Part shown: positions 1 to 7,906 of the stretch, in pieces
Layout: every line of letters begins with the position of its first letter
How positions within the stretch are numbered: position 1 is the first letter of the stretch
NCBI RefSeq assembly: GCF_029626265.1
Contig: NZ_JARUBN010000001.1
Span: 310,001 to 374,000 of the forward strand
Direction of reading: 5' to 3'
Source of the DNA: Micromonospora sp. WMMD1102
GTDB taxonomy: Bacteria > Actinomycetota > Actinomycetes > Mycobacteriales > Micromonosporaceae
Length of the DNA stretch: 64,000 nt
Notes under the pieces: generated by a model
Told to the model about the DNA's origin: nothing
Seen by the model: the letters and a program-made list of their open reading frames with translations, nothing else
The model's database searches: none
Translations under genes and position numbers: made by a program

Positions 1-568
1 CCCGGTCGCCGAGCGCGGCCTCCTCGATCACCGCCGAGTACTGCGGCGCATCGCCGTCGCGGGTCAGCAGCGACTGCCGGGCCATCCGGGCCTTCACCTC
101 GGTCTCGGCGTCCTCGGTGTCGTCGCTCTCAGGGTCGTCCACGAGCTGCCGGGAGGAGAGGATCCGCAGGTTGACGTACTGCCTGGCCTGCAACAGACCC
201 GGCACGATCACCGGGCTGTACTCGCGGATCTCGGCGCAGCCGGCCTCCAGTTCGGCGTAACCGCGCTGCCGGGGCGTCATCGTCGCGTACGAGCGCAGCC
301 AGCCCCGGATGTCGCCGGCCTCGTTGGTGATCGCGGTCAGCTCCTCCCGGAGCGCGCCGGTGACCTTGTAGAGGTCCAGCAGGTCGAGGACGTCGCGCAG
401 GTCGGGTCGGCTGCGGCCGTTCTCCAGGCGGGACAGTTTGGAGGCCGATGCCCAGCCCACCGCCTCGATGACCTGGTCACCGGTGAGCTTGGCCGACTCC
501 CGCAGCTTGCGCAGTTCCGTGCCGAGCCTGCGCCGCCGCAGGATCGGGCTGGGGTGGGCAGGAGGCAC
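1..568 (-). CDS. XRE-family regulator with DUF5753 domain (3' end outside window)
   Basis: This is the first 189 codons of a helix-turn-helix DNA-binding protein; the gene runs off the left edge. Near the N-terminus the frame reads LRRRRLGTELRKLRE, then GDQVIEAVGWASASKLSRLE, a classic XRE/Cro helix-turn-helix. It continues into a segment with REYSPVIVPGLLQARQY, which is typical of the DUF5753 ligand/partner domain of Streptomyces-type XRE regulators. The GTG start at 568 follows a GAGAGCGAGG purine stretch; an in-frame stop lies further upstream and no ATG is available. The family is large in actinobacteria and often pairs with a small DUF397 protein, which would lie left of this window. The target is unknown. 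It is divergent from the MFS gene at 848, so regulation of that exporter is possible but unproven. Confidence 0.85.
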   Translation of the reverse strand, partial: MPPAHPSPILRRRRLGTELRKLRESAKLTGDQVIEAVGWASASKLSRLENGRSRPDLRDVLDLLDLYKVTGALREELTAITNEAGDIRGWLRSYATMTPRQRGYAELEAGCAEIREYSPVIVPGLLQARQYVNLRILSSRQLVDDPESDDTEDAETEVKARMARQSLLTRDGDAPQYSAVIEEAALGDR

Positions 569-847
569 TGGATCCTCGCTCTCGATCGGGTCGAGCCCGT
601 CACCGGGCGGGTGCGGACCGTCCGGCTCGTGCTCCCGGCGGTCCAGTATGCCGCTCGTTCTTCACGGCCTGCCGTCGAATGGTAACGGCGTGTCTAAATG
701 GAGGGGGCCTTCCGTGACACTTCCGGCACCTGTCGTCAGATAGCCGATCGAGTTCCGAGCCCCTGCCGGCCGGCCCAGCACCATCGACTGCGAGAAATCC
801 TCGGCACCCCCGGGCGGTCCGCCGCCACCTCGAAAGGGACCCCTCGC

Positions 848-2281
848 ATGCGAGCCATCCTGCGTCGCCCGGACTTCCGGCTGCTCTTCGCCGGTCTCGT
901 GTTCAGCATGACGGCAGAGTCGATCATGCTGTTGGCGCTGGCCGTCTGGGTGAAGGACCTGACCGGTTCGAACGGTCTGGCCGGCGCCACCATCTTCGCC
1001 ATGGTCGCCCCGATGGGGCTGGCCCCGATCGTCGGCTGGGTGGTCGACCGGTTCCGCCGCCGCCCGTTCTTCCTGGTCACCAACCTCGGCACGGCGCTGG
1101 TGCTCACCCCGCTCTTCCTGGTCCGGGACCGCGCCGACGTCTGGATCATCTATGTGGTGGGTGCCCTGTACGGGCTCTCCTACGTCGCCCTCGGCGCCAC
1201 CCTGAACGGACTGATCAAACAGATCGTCCCCGAGGAGCTGATGGCGCAGGCCAACGGCGTACTGCAGACCGTCAAACAGGGCCTCCGGCTGGTCGGCCCG
1301 CTGGCCGGGGCGGCGCTCTACACCGGGGCCGGCGGCTGGACCCTGCCCACGGTCGGCATGGTCGGCTTCACCGGCGCCGCCTGTGCGATCTCCGCGCTGC
1401 GGATCGCCGAGCGGCGGCCCGGTCCGGCCCAGCTGCGCTGGGTCACCGAGGTCGGGGCGGGGCTGCGGCACATGGTCGGCGAGCCGGCGCTGCGCCGGGC
1501 GGTCGTCGGTGCCGCGTTGGCGGTACTGGTGATGGGGTTCAGCGAGTCGTTGATCTTCGCGTACGTGGACCAGGGGCTCGGCCGGGAACCCGGCTTCGTG
1601 GGAGTACTGGTCACCGTGCAGGGCGTCGGCGGAGTGCTCGGCGGACTCCTCTCCCCGGCCGTGGTACGCCGGTTCGGCGAGCTGGCCGCGCTCGGCGTCG
1701 GCGTGGCGATCTTCGCGCCCGGTGCGCTGCTGCTGGCGTACCCGAGGATCTGGCTCGCCTTCGTCGCCCTGGTGCTGCTCGGCTTCGGCCTGCCGATCGC
1801 GTTCGTCGGGCTGAACACGCTGATCCAGCGGCGTACCCCGGGCCCGCTGCTCGGCCGGGTCACCGCCGCCGCCGAGACGCTGATCAGCGGCCCGCAGGCG
1901 GTCTCGATCGGCACCGGTGCGGTACTCGTCGGCTTCGTCGACTACCGGCTGCTCTTCGTGGTGATCGCGGTGGTGATGGCGGTCGCCGCCGGCTATCTCT
2001 GGGCCGGCCGGGGACTCTCCGCGCCGCCCGCCGCCGGTACGCCGGTGCGGACCGACCCGTCGACCGGCGTGCTGCCGCCCGACATGGTCCTGCCCGAGGT
2101 GCCGCCGGTCAGCACCGGCCCGCCGGGGACGCCGTCCGCCACCGACCCGCCCGAGGTGCCGCCGGTCACCGATCTGCCGGCGGTGCCGTCGGGCGCGGGG
2201 CCGGACGGCGGAGGTGGGCCCGGGACGGGCCCACCTCCGGACCGGGTCAACTCCCGGCGAGCGCGGCCAGGTGCTTCTTGA
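848..2281 (+). CDS. MFS transporter (drug-efflux type) with proline-rich tail
   Basis: A 477-residue integral membrane protein of the major facilitator superfamily. It opens MRAILRRPDFRLLFAGLVFS, the usual N-terminus of actinobacterial MFS exporters, followed by about 12 hydrophobic segments across residues 10-395. A loop after the second segment contains DRFRRRPFF, matching the family's conserved cytoplasmic loop 2-3. Residues from about 400 on form a long Pro/Gly/Thr/Asp-rich low-complexity tail that is probably cytoplasmic. The ATG at 848 is preceded by GAAAGGGA at good spacing, so it is preferred over earlier in-frame codons. The last 35 bp overlap the 3' end of the convergent mycoredoxin gene. 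Substrate unknown; efflux is inferred from family resemblance only. Confidence 0.85.
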   Translation: MRAILRRPDFRLLFAGLVFSMTAESIMLLALAVWVKDLTGSNGLAGATIFAMVAPMGLAPIVGWVVDRFRRRPFFLVTNLGTALVLTPLFLVRDRADVWIIYVVGALYGLSYVALGATLNGLIKQIVPEELMAQANGVLQTVKQGLRLVGPLAGAALYTGAGGWTLPTVGMVGFTGAACAISALRIAERRPGPAQLRWVTEVGAGLRHMVGEPALRRAVVGAALAVLVMGFSESLIFAYVDQGLGREPGFVGVLVTVQGVGGVLGGLLSPAVVRRFGELAALGVGVAIFAPGALLLAYPRIWLAFVALVLLGFGLPIAFVGLNTLIQRRTPGPLLGRVTAAAETLISGPQAVSIGTGAVLVGFVDYRLLFVVIAVVMAVAAGYLWAGRGLSAPPAAGTPVRTDPSTGVLPPDMVLPEVPPVSTGPPGTPSATDPPEVPPVTDLPAVPSGAGPDGGGGPGTGPPPDRVNSRRARPGAS

Positions 2282-2492
2282 CGTCGACGATCGACGGGTT
2301 GGTCAGCGCCGAGCCGTCGTCGAAGCGCACCGTCGGCACGGTCTGGTTGCCGCCGTTCACGCTCATCACGTACTCCGCGGCGGCGAGGTCCTGCTCGATG
2401 TCCACCACCGTGTACCCGATGCCCTCGCGGTCCAGCTGTGACTTCAGCCGGTGGCAGTAGCCGCACCAGGACGTGGAATACATCGTCAACAT
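2247..2492 (-). CDS. Mycoredoxin / glutaredoxin-like protein
   Basis: An 81-residue thioredoxin-fold oxidoreductase. The active site C10-G-Y-C13 follows MLTMYSTSW, and the cis-proline motif TVP is at 51-53. The length and CGYC motif match mycoredoxin-1, which reduces mycothiol-mixed disulfides in actinobacteria. The ATG at 2492 has a GGAGG ribosome site 8 nt upstream; longer upstream starts lack family similarity. It is divergent from uvrD2, the same arrangement as Rv3198A next to Rv3198c (uvrD2) in M. tuberculosis. Role inferred: mycothiol-dependent reduction of protein disulfides in the cytoplasm. It overlaps the MFS gene tail convergently. Confidence 0.92.
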   Translation of the reverse strand: MLTMYSTSWCGYCHRLKSQLDREGIGYTVVDIEQDLAAAEYVMSVNGGNQTVPTVRFDDGSALTNPSIVDVKKHLAALAGS

Positions 2493-2628
2493 CGTCGAGA
2501 CCTCCGCGGTGCTCAGTCGTTCCCAGCCCGGTCCACCGGTTCGCACCGGCCGGACACCGGATCGGACGGATTGCCGATCACACAGGCTAAAGGTGCAACG
2601 TCGGCGGGGGCTGCCATGATTCCTACCT

Positions 2629-4797
2629 GTGGCGGCTGACCTACGCGTGGAACGGATCCTGGCCGGGCTCGACCCCGAGCAGCGGACCGCGGTGACCGCC
2701 GCGGCCGGACCGGTCTGCATCCTGGCCGGCGCCGGGACCGGCAAGACCCGGGCGATCACGCACCGGATCGCCTACCGGGTGACCAGCGGCGAGGTCGCCG
2801 CCCGGCACGTGCTCGCGGTCACCTTCACCGCCCGGGCCGCCGCCGAGCTGCGGGCCCGGCTCGGCGCGCTCGGCGTGCCGGGGGTGCAGGCGCGGACGTT
2901 CCACGGCGCCGCGCTGCGCCAGGTGCGGTACTTCGCGTCCCGGCTGCTCGCCGGCCGGGAGATGCCGGAACTGCTGGACAGCAAGGTCCGGCTGGTCACC
3001 CTGGCCGCCGCCCGCGCCGGGCTGCGCACCGACCGGGCCGCCGCCCGGGACCTGGCCGGCGAGATCGAGTGGGCCAAGTCGTCCCTGGTCGAGCCGGGGG
3101 AGTACGTCGTCGCGGCGGCCAAGGCACTCCGCGAGACCCCGCACGACCCGGCGAAGGTGGCCGAGGTGTTCGCCGGCTACGAGAAGGTCAAACGGGCCAA
3201 CGGTGTGATCGACTTCGAGGACATGCTCCGGGCGGCAATCTGGGGGATCGAGGAGCACCCGGACGTCGCCGAGCAGATCCGGGCACAATACCGGCACTTC
3301 GTGGTCGACGAGTACCAGGACGTGAACCCGCTCCAGCAGCGGTTGCTGGACGCCTGGCTGGGCGGCCGGGACGACCTGACCGTGGTCGGCGACGCCAGCC
3401 AGACGATCTACTCGTTCACCGGGGCCACCTCGGCGTACCTGGTCGACTTCCCCCGGCAGCGCCGCGACGCGGTGGTGGTCCGGCTGGTCCGGGACTACCG
3501 CTCCACGCCGCAGGTGGTCGGGCTGGCCAACGCGGTGATCCGGCAGGCCCGGGGCGCCGAGGCGCGACTCCGGCTGGAGCTGGTCGGGCAGCGTCCGCCG
3601 GGCCCCGAACCGGACCTGCGGATCTTCGCGGACGAGCCGGCCGAGGCGGCGGCGGTGGCGGTGCGCTGCCGGGAACTGGTCGCCGCCGGCACACCGGCCC
3701 GGGAGATCGCCGTGCTGTTCCGGACCAACGCACAGTCCGAGGCGTACGAGAAGGCGCTGGCCGAGGCCGAGGTGCCGTACCAGGTGCAGGGCGCCGAGCG
3801 GTTCTTCGAGCGGACCGAGATCCGGCAGGCACTCGTCGCGCTGCGTGCCGCGACCCGGTCGACGCCCGGGGACATGCCGCTGGTCCCGGCCGTGGTGGAG
3901 GCGCTGGCGGCGGTCGGCTGGACCCCGGAAAAGCCCCCGCCCGGCGGCGCGGCCCGGGAGAGCTGGGAGGCGCTCGCCGCCCTGGTCCAGCTTGCCGAGG
4001 AGTACGCGGCCAGCCCGGCCGTGCTGCCGATCGGCGAGGCGGCCAGCGTGGAGCGGCCGGTGACGCTTGCCGACTTCTGCGCCGAGCTGGGCCGGCGGGC
4101 CGCCGCGCAGCACGTGCCGACGGTAGACGGCGTGACGCTGGCGTCGCTGCACTCGGCGAAGGGGCTGGAGTGGGATGCCGTGTTCCTGGTCGGACTCTCC
4201 GACGGCACGCTGCCGACCAGCTACGCCAAGACCGTCGAGCAGGTGGAGGAGGAGCGTCGACTGCTCTACGTCGGGGTGACCCGGGCCCGTCAGTGGCTCT
4301 GGCTGTCGTACGCCTCGGCCCGCTCGCCCGGTGGCCGGGCCCGCCGGCCGTGCCGGTTCCTGCCGCAGTTCGACCGCTCCGGCGGGGCGCGTACCGCCGA
4401 CGCCCCCGGCGGGAGTCGGAAACCCGACCGTCGACGTACCCAGGTCGTCTCCTGCCGGGTGTGCGGGGCGACCCTGCTGGCCGGCGCGGACCGCAAGCTC
4501 GGCCGCTGCGCCACCTGCCCCTCCGATCTCGACGAGGAGTTGCACGACCGGCTGCGCGACTGGCGGGCCCGGGTCGCCGGGGCGCAGAAGGTCCCCGCCT
4601 ACGTGGTGTTCACCGACGCCACCCTGGTCGCGCTCGCCGAGCGTCGGCCCGGCCGGGCGGCGGAACTGCTGGCCATCGCCGGGATCGGCCCCCGCAAGGT
4701 CGCGTTGTACAGCGATGCCGTGCTGGCGCTTGTCGACGGCGTCGGGGTCGACGACGTGCTGCTGACCGAGGAGCCGACCGAGCCGTCGTCGGGTTGA
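2629..4797 (+). CDS. uvrD2: ATP-dependent DNA helicase UvrD2 (SF1, with HRDC domain)
   Basis: A 722-residue superfamily-1A helicase. The Walker A motif AGAGTGKT is at residues 33-40, the Walker B-type DEYQDVNP at about 226, a Q-motif region LDPEQRTAV lies near the N-terminus, and TLHSAKGLEWD-like motif V/VI sequence is at about 505. Two features mark it as UvrD2 rather than UvrD1/PcrA. It has a tetracysteine cluster (C609, C612, C627, C630), and after it a C-terminal HRDC domain (about 645-715). Mycobacterial UvrD2 has this same architecture. The GTG start at 2629 sits before the conserved LDPEQ segment. Conserved neighbours (mycoredoxin before, whiB7 after) support the assignment. Role: DNA unwinding in repair or replication. 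Confidence 0.95.
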   Translation: MAADLRVERILAGLDPEQRTAVTAAAGPVCILAGAGTGKTRAITHRIAYRVTSGEVAARHVLAVTFTARAAAELRARLGALGVPGVQARTFHGAALRQVRYFASRLLAGREMPELLDSKVRLVTLAAARAGLRTDRAAARDLAGEIEWAKSSLVEPGEYVVAAAKALRETPHDPAKVAEVFAGYEKVKRANGVIDFEDMLRAAIWGIEEHPDVAEQIRAQYRHFVVDEYQDVNPLQQRLLDAWLGGRDDLTVVGDASQTIYSFTGATSAYLVDFPRQRRDAVVVRLVRDYRSTPQVVGLANAVIRQARGAEARLRLELVGQRPPGPEPDLRIFADEPAEAAAVAVRCRELVAAGTPAREIAVLFRTNAQSEAYEKALAEAEVPYQVQGAERFFERTEIRQALVALRAATRSTPGDMPLVPAVVEALAAVGWTPEKPPPGGAARESWEALAALVQLAEEYAASPAVLPIGEAASVERPVTLADFCAELGRRAAAQHVPTVDGVTLASLHSAKGLEWDAVFLVGLSDGTLPTSYAKTVEQVEEERRLLYVGVTRARQWLWLSYASARSPGGRARRPCRFLPQFDRSGGARTADAPGGSRKPDRRRTQVVSCRVCGATLLAGADRKLGRCATCPSDLDEELHDRLRDWRARVAGAQKVPAYVVFTDATLVALAERRPGRAAELLAIAGIGPRKVALYSDAVLALVDGVGVDDVLLTEEPTEPSSG

Positions 4798-4977
4798 CAC
4801 AGGGCGTCGGGCTGGGACAGGTCGCCGGGCCGAGGCGGGGGCGGCCCCGTGCCGCGCGGCCGTGGCCGACCGGGCTCGTTGCGGTCCGGCCCGAGCTGAC
4901 CGGCTCGCGGTTCGGGCTGGTCGGAACGGCCGTCGACGAGTGTCGGAAGAAAGTTCCGCAATCTCGCCGTAATTCGT

Positions 4978-5007
4978 TTGCCCTCGCGCGGGGCGGGGGC
5001 ATAGCCT
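4978..5007 (+). promoter_or_regulatory. Probable whiB7 promoter
   Basis: A -35-like TTGCCC (4978-4983) and a -10-like TAGCCT (5002-5007) are separated by 18 nt. Just upstream is an AT-rich patch (GTAATTCGT, about 4969-4977) in otherwise GC-rich DNA. Known WhiB7-activated promoters carry an AT-rich block next to the -35, which the WhiB7 AT-hook binds, so autoregulation is plausible. The predicted start lies about 480 nt before the whiB7 codon, which leaves room for the long leader. Confidence 0.55.
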
Positions 5008-5099
5008 CATGGCACACCTTGCGAGCGGCGGTCTTCCGGCTGCTCAAGAGGGGGATGAGTCCGATGTTGGCGACGAGTGAGAGTCAGGAGGTGGCCCCA

Positions 5100-5357
5100 A
5101 TGGGGACGACCTATGTCACCCAGCGACCGTGGGCGCTGCCTGCTGCCCCCGCTCCGGTGTCAGAGGTCGGCTGCATGCTGATCACTGATCTCCTCCGGCG
5201 CTCGCAGGCGCACCAGGTCCTGACCCAGGCCGAGCTGGTTCAGGCCCCCGCGTCCGCGCAGCACCAGGGGACCAATGGATTCACGGGCAATGGCATCCGT
5301 GTCGGCGTCAAGCGGATGGATGTCAGCGGGGTTCCACCTCGAGGGAGACCGGTCTAA
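5100..5357 (+). CDS. Leader ORF (uORF) in the whiB7 5' region
   Basis: An 85-codon ORF starts at ATG 5100 with a perfect AGGAGGT ribosome site at 5086-5092. A longer in-frame start at ATG 5064 behind GAGGGGG is also possible. It begins MGTTYVTQRPWALPAAPAP and ends PPRGRPV; I recognise no domain. Its TAA stop (5355-5357) lies inside a small hairpin directly before an attenuator stem, and whiB7 follows 130 nt later. Leader ORFs that sense slowed translation upstream of whiB7 are established in other actinobacteria. The peptide sequence is probably less important than ribosome position. Whether all 85 codons are translated is inferred from the ribosome site and stop placement. Confidence 0.6.
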   Translation: MGTTYVTQRPWALPAAPAPVSEVGCMLITDLLRRSQAHQVLTQAELVQAPASAQHQGTNGFTGNGIRVGVKRMDVSGVPPRGRPV

Positions 5358-5383
5358 CACAGACCAGCCGGCTCACCTCGAGG
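5337..5383 (+). promoter_or_regulatory. Candidate antiterminator segment of whiB7 leader
   Basis: Two copies of the self-complementary octamer CCTCGAGG (5337-5344 and 5376-5383) can pair with each other. They enclose a CCGG/CCGG pairing (5349-5352 with 5368-5371). An alternative local hairpin GGTCT-aacac-AGACC (5351-5365) holds the leader ORF stop codon. The second octamer covers the first three bases of the downstream terminator stem, so the two folds compete. The pairing is visible in the sequence; the regulatory reading is inference. Confidence 0.45.
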
Positions 5384-5415
5384 CCGCGGACCCCGTACAC
5401 CGGGATCCGCGGCCT
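5381..5415 (+). terminator. Attenuator-like hairpin upstream of whiB7
   Basis: AGGCCGCGGA (5381-5390) is perfectly complementary to TCCGCGGCCT (5406-5415), and inner CCC/GGG pairing extends the stem. It is followed by a weak T-containing tail (TAGTCATTT). It lies 24 nt after the leader ORF stop and 75 nt before whiB7, which suits transcription attenuation. Confidence 0.65.
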
Positions 5416-5490
5416 TAGTCATTTCCGCACTGCCGAAGTAAGTCGGAACAGCGATCTAAAAGATCGGAACGAGAGAGAGGTGACCGGGCG

Positions 5491-5856
5491 ATGAGTCTGG
5501 CGTTGGCCCCCCTCGACGCGAACGTCGAGCTGGAGGCGAACCTGCCCTGCCGGAAGTTCGACCCCGACCTGTGGTTCGCCGACTCGCCTGCCGAGCTGGA
5601 GCTGGCCAAGTCGCTCTGCGGGGACTGCCCGCTGCGCGTCGAGTGCCTCGCCGGTGCGGTGGACCGGGCGGAGCCGTGGGGCGTCTGGGGCGGCGAGATC
5701 TTCGAGCGTGGCGCGGTCGTTCCGCGCAAGCGGCCCCGGGGTCGCCCGCGCAAGGAGGACGTCGCCCGGGACGCGGCGCTGCGGGTCGAGGCCCAGGCGC
5801 GGCTGGCGGCCAGTGGCCTTGCCGAGTCGCGCAGCGCGGTCCGGTTGGCGGCCTGA
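5491..5856 (+). CDS. whiB7: WhiB7-type iron-sulfur transcription factor
   Basis: A 121-residue WhiB-family regulator. The four cluster cysteines are C20, C43, C46 and C52 (Cxxc spacing C-x2-C-x5-C for the last three). The turn motif GVWGGE is at 64-69, and an AT-hook RGRPRK is at 83-88. The AT-hook is the hallmark of WhiB7, which binds the housekeeping sigma factor and activates intrinsic antibiotic-resistance genes when translation is inhibited. Its place directly after uvrD2 and before an ABC1/AarF kinase is the same as in M. tuberculosis. The tail after the hook (RKEDVARDAAL...) is longer than in mycobacterial WhiB7. Expression is probably controlled by the promoter, leader ORF and attenuator described above. 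Confidence 0.95.
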   Translation: MSLALAPLDANVELEANLPCRKFDPDLWFADSPAELELAKSLCGDCPLRVECLAGAVDRAEPWGVWGGEIFERGAVVPRKRPRGRPRKEDVARDAALRVEAQARLAASGLAESRSAVRLAA

Positions 5857-5965
5857 CATGAACCCGATCCGTACCAACGCCGGTCTGGTATCGGCGCCGA
5901 ACACCGCGATGGCCGCGGTGTCGAGAACGAGTACTGCCATGCCCATCCGAGACGGAGCCACCAAG

Positions 5966-6115
5966 ATGCATCTCATCCACGAAGCGTTGTCACGGGCGCG
6001 AATGCGACTGCCTCAGGCCGGTCGCAGCACCACGAGCACTGAGGCAACCCGATCCGCCCGCACCATCGCGCTGGAGGCCCGTCGCCGGGCCGCCCGCGAG
6101 CTGGGCAGCCTGTGA
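5966..6115 (+). CDS. Small basic protein, unknown function
   Basis: A 49-residue protein beginning MHLIHEALSRARMR and ending RRRAARELGSL. It is rich in Arg/Ala and has predicted helix throughout. GGAG lies 8 nt before ATG 5966. Similar short proteins opening with M-[HN]-L-I-H-E-A-L-[AS]-R-A occur commonly in Micromonosporaceae and Streptomyces (recalled, not searched). Longer in-frame starts exist at 5858 and 5939 but have no comparable ribosome site. No function can be assigned. It lies between whiB7 and the convergent AarF gene. Confidence 0.6.
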   Translation: MHLIHEALSRARMRLPQAGRSTTSTEATRSARTIALEARRRAARELGSL

Positions 6116-6309
6116 ACCGTCGGCCTGGGCCGCCGGTAACCAACCGAATCTGAAAACGATCAGCCGGGCCGGTCGGTGGTGGGGTGAACCCGCCGCCGGC
6201 CGGCCCGGCGCCGTTGCGTCGTGCTGTCGTCCGGAGTCGTGCTGTCGCCTGGAGTCGTGCTGTCGCCCGGAGCGGCCCGGGGCAGAAGTTCCGTCAGTCC
6301 GGTCAGGTC

Positions 6310-7695
6310 TCAGGCCACCGGGGCGAATCCGGGCAGCCAGCGCTCCACGATGCCCCGATAGGGAGCCTTCGCCTCCAACTGGCACAGCACCCCGATCGAC
6401 CCGAGGGTCACCCGGTGGATCAGCAGGTACGACGGCGGCAGGTTGAGCTGCCGCGACAGCTGGTACGCCGGGGAGCGCGGGTTGCCGAGCCGGGCCGCCT
6501 CGACCCGCAGCCACGCCCGGGTGAACCGGAACTCCTCGACCGAGAGCGGTTGCAGGATCGGCATCAGGAAGTCGAGTACGGCCTGGGCGTCGATCGGCGA
6601 GTCGAGCCGGATGAAGCCCTCCTCGCGCAGCCCGGCGACGACCGCGTCGGCGTCCCCGGCCAGGGCCAGCCGGACCAGCCGGCCGATCGGCTCCGGGTGC
6701 CCGCCGGGCAGCCGGGCCACCGCGCCGAAGTCGATCACGCCGAGCCGGCCGTCCGGCAGCAGCCGGAAGTTGCCGGGGTGCGGGTCGGCGTGCAGCAGTC
6801 CGGCGCGCATCGGCGCGGAGAAGTGCAGGGTGGCCATCAGCCGGCCGGCCCGGTCGCGTTCGGCCTCGGAGCCGGACTCGATGATCGCCGAGAGCGGGGT
6901 GCCCTCGACCCAGTCGGTGACCAGCACCCGGGGTGCCGCCGCGACCACGCCGGGCACGAAGATCTCCGGGTCGTCGGCGTAGGCGGTGGCGAAGGCCCGC
7001 TGCGACTCCGCCTCGAGTTCGTAGTCCAGTTCCTCGCTGATCCGCTCGCGCAACTCGCTGAGTAGCGGTTTGATGTCCAGGCCGGGCTGGATCGCCCGGA
7101 ACATGCCACCGAGTCGGGACAGTTGCTTCAGATCGGAGAGCAGCGCCGGCCCGGCACCCGGGTACTGCACCTTGACCGCCACCGGCCGACCGGCAGGGGT
7201 CGGCGTATCCGTCCTGGCGACCGCCTTGGTGCCGCGTCGGCGTACCGGCGGGGTGCCCTCGACCTTCCAGACCGCCCGGTGCACCTGCCCGATGCTGGCG
7301 GCGGCGGCCGGCTTGTCGTCGAACTCCACGAACAACGACCGCCAGTTCGGCCCGAGCTGCTCGGCGAGCACCTTGTGCACGCTGGCCGCCGGCAGAGGCG
7401 GCGCCGCCTCCTGGAGCTTGGTCAACGCCTGCCGGTAGGGCGCGGCCACCTCCTCGGGCAGGGCCGCCTCGAACACCGACAGCGCCTGGCCGAACTTCAT
7501 CGCCCCGCCCTTGAGCTGGCCCAGCACGCTGAACAGCTGCTCGGCGGTGCGCTGCTGGATCTCGTTGGAGATCACCTCGGAGGCGAGGCCGGTGACCCGC
7601 TTGCCCACCCCGAGGACGGTCCGGCCGGCGAAGCCGAGCGGCAGGGCGGCGAGCTTGGCGGTCCGGGAGACGGCCCGGCGCGGGATGTCGGTCAC
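6310..7695 (-). CDS. AarF/ABC1/ADCK-family atypical kinase
   Basis: A 461-residue protein of the ABC1/UbiB protein-kinase-like family. The family signature K67-x-G-Q70 is in the N-terminal extension, the Ala-rich loop AAASIGQVHRA is at 131-141 (replacing the glycine-rich loop), and the ATP lysine is K175 in VAVKVQYPG. The catalytic loop HADPHPGNF is at 302-310 and the metal motif IDFG at 321-324, so all key residues are present. It occupies the position of Rv3197, the M. tuberculosis ABC1 protein next to whiB7, whose gene has been linked to the WhiB7 response. The GTG start at 7695 has TAACAA 7 nt upstream, consistent with a leaderless transcript. Substrate unknown. Confidence 0.92.
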   Translation of the reverse strand: MTDIPRRAVSRTAKLAALPLGFAGRTVLGVGKRVTGLASEVISNEIQQRTAEQLFSVLGQLKGGAMKFGQALSVFEAALPEEVAAPYRQALTKLQEAAPPLPAASVHKVLAEQLGPNWRSLFVEFDDKPAAAASIGQVHRAVWKVEGTPPVRRRGTKAVARTDTPTPAGRPVAVKVQYPGAGPALLSDLKQLSRLGGMFRAIQPGLDIKPLLSELRERISEELDYELEAESQRAFATAYADDPEIFVPGVVAAAPRVLVTDWVEGTPLSAIIESGSEAERDRAGRLMATLHFSAPMRAGLLHADPHPGNFRLLPDGRLGVIDFGAVARLPGGHPEPIGRLVRLALAGDADAVVAGLREEGFIRLDSPIDAQAVLDFLMPILQPLSVEEFRFTRAWLRVEAARLGNPRSPAYQLSRQLNLPPSYLLIHRVTLGSIGVLCQLEAKAPYRGIVERWLPGFAPVA

Positions 7696-7906
7696 CAGAT
7701 CATTGTTACCGACTCGACGGGATCCGGTCCGCCGTCAGCGGGTGGCTCCGGCCACGTCCTCGCCGCCCTCGACCCGGGGTGGCGAAATCGGGCGGAGCGA
7801 TCCGCCCTCCCGTTCTGGGCGTCCCACGCTGGGCGGCGCGTCGTGGAGGTCCGGTTCGTACGGGCGGGTCCCGTCCGGCGGTTCCGGGTCGGTTTCGGCG
7901 GGACGG

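Noticed and set aside
2641..5010. 789-codon ORF opposite uvrD2
   Set aside because: Antisense of a confirmed helicase gene, with no domain or ribosome site.
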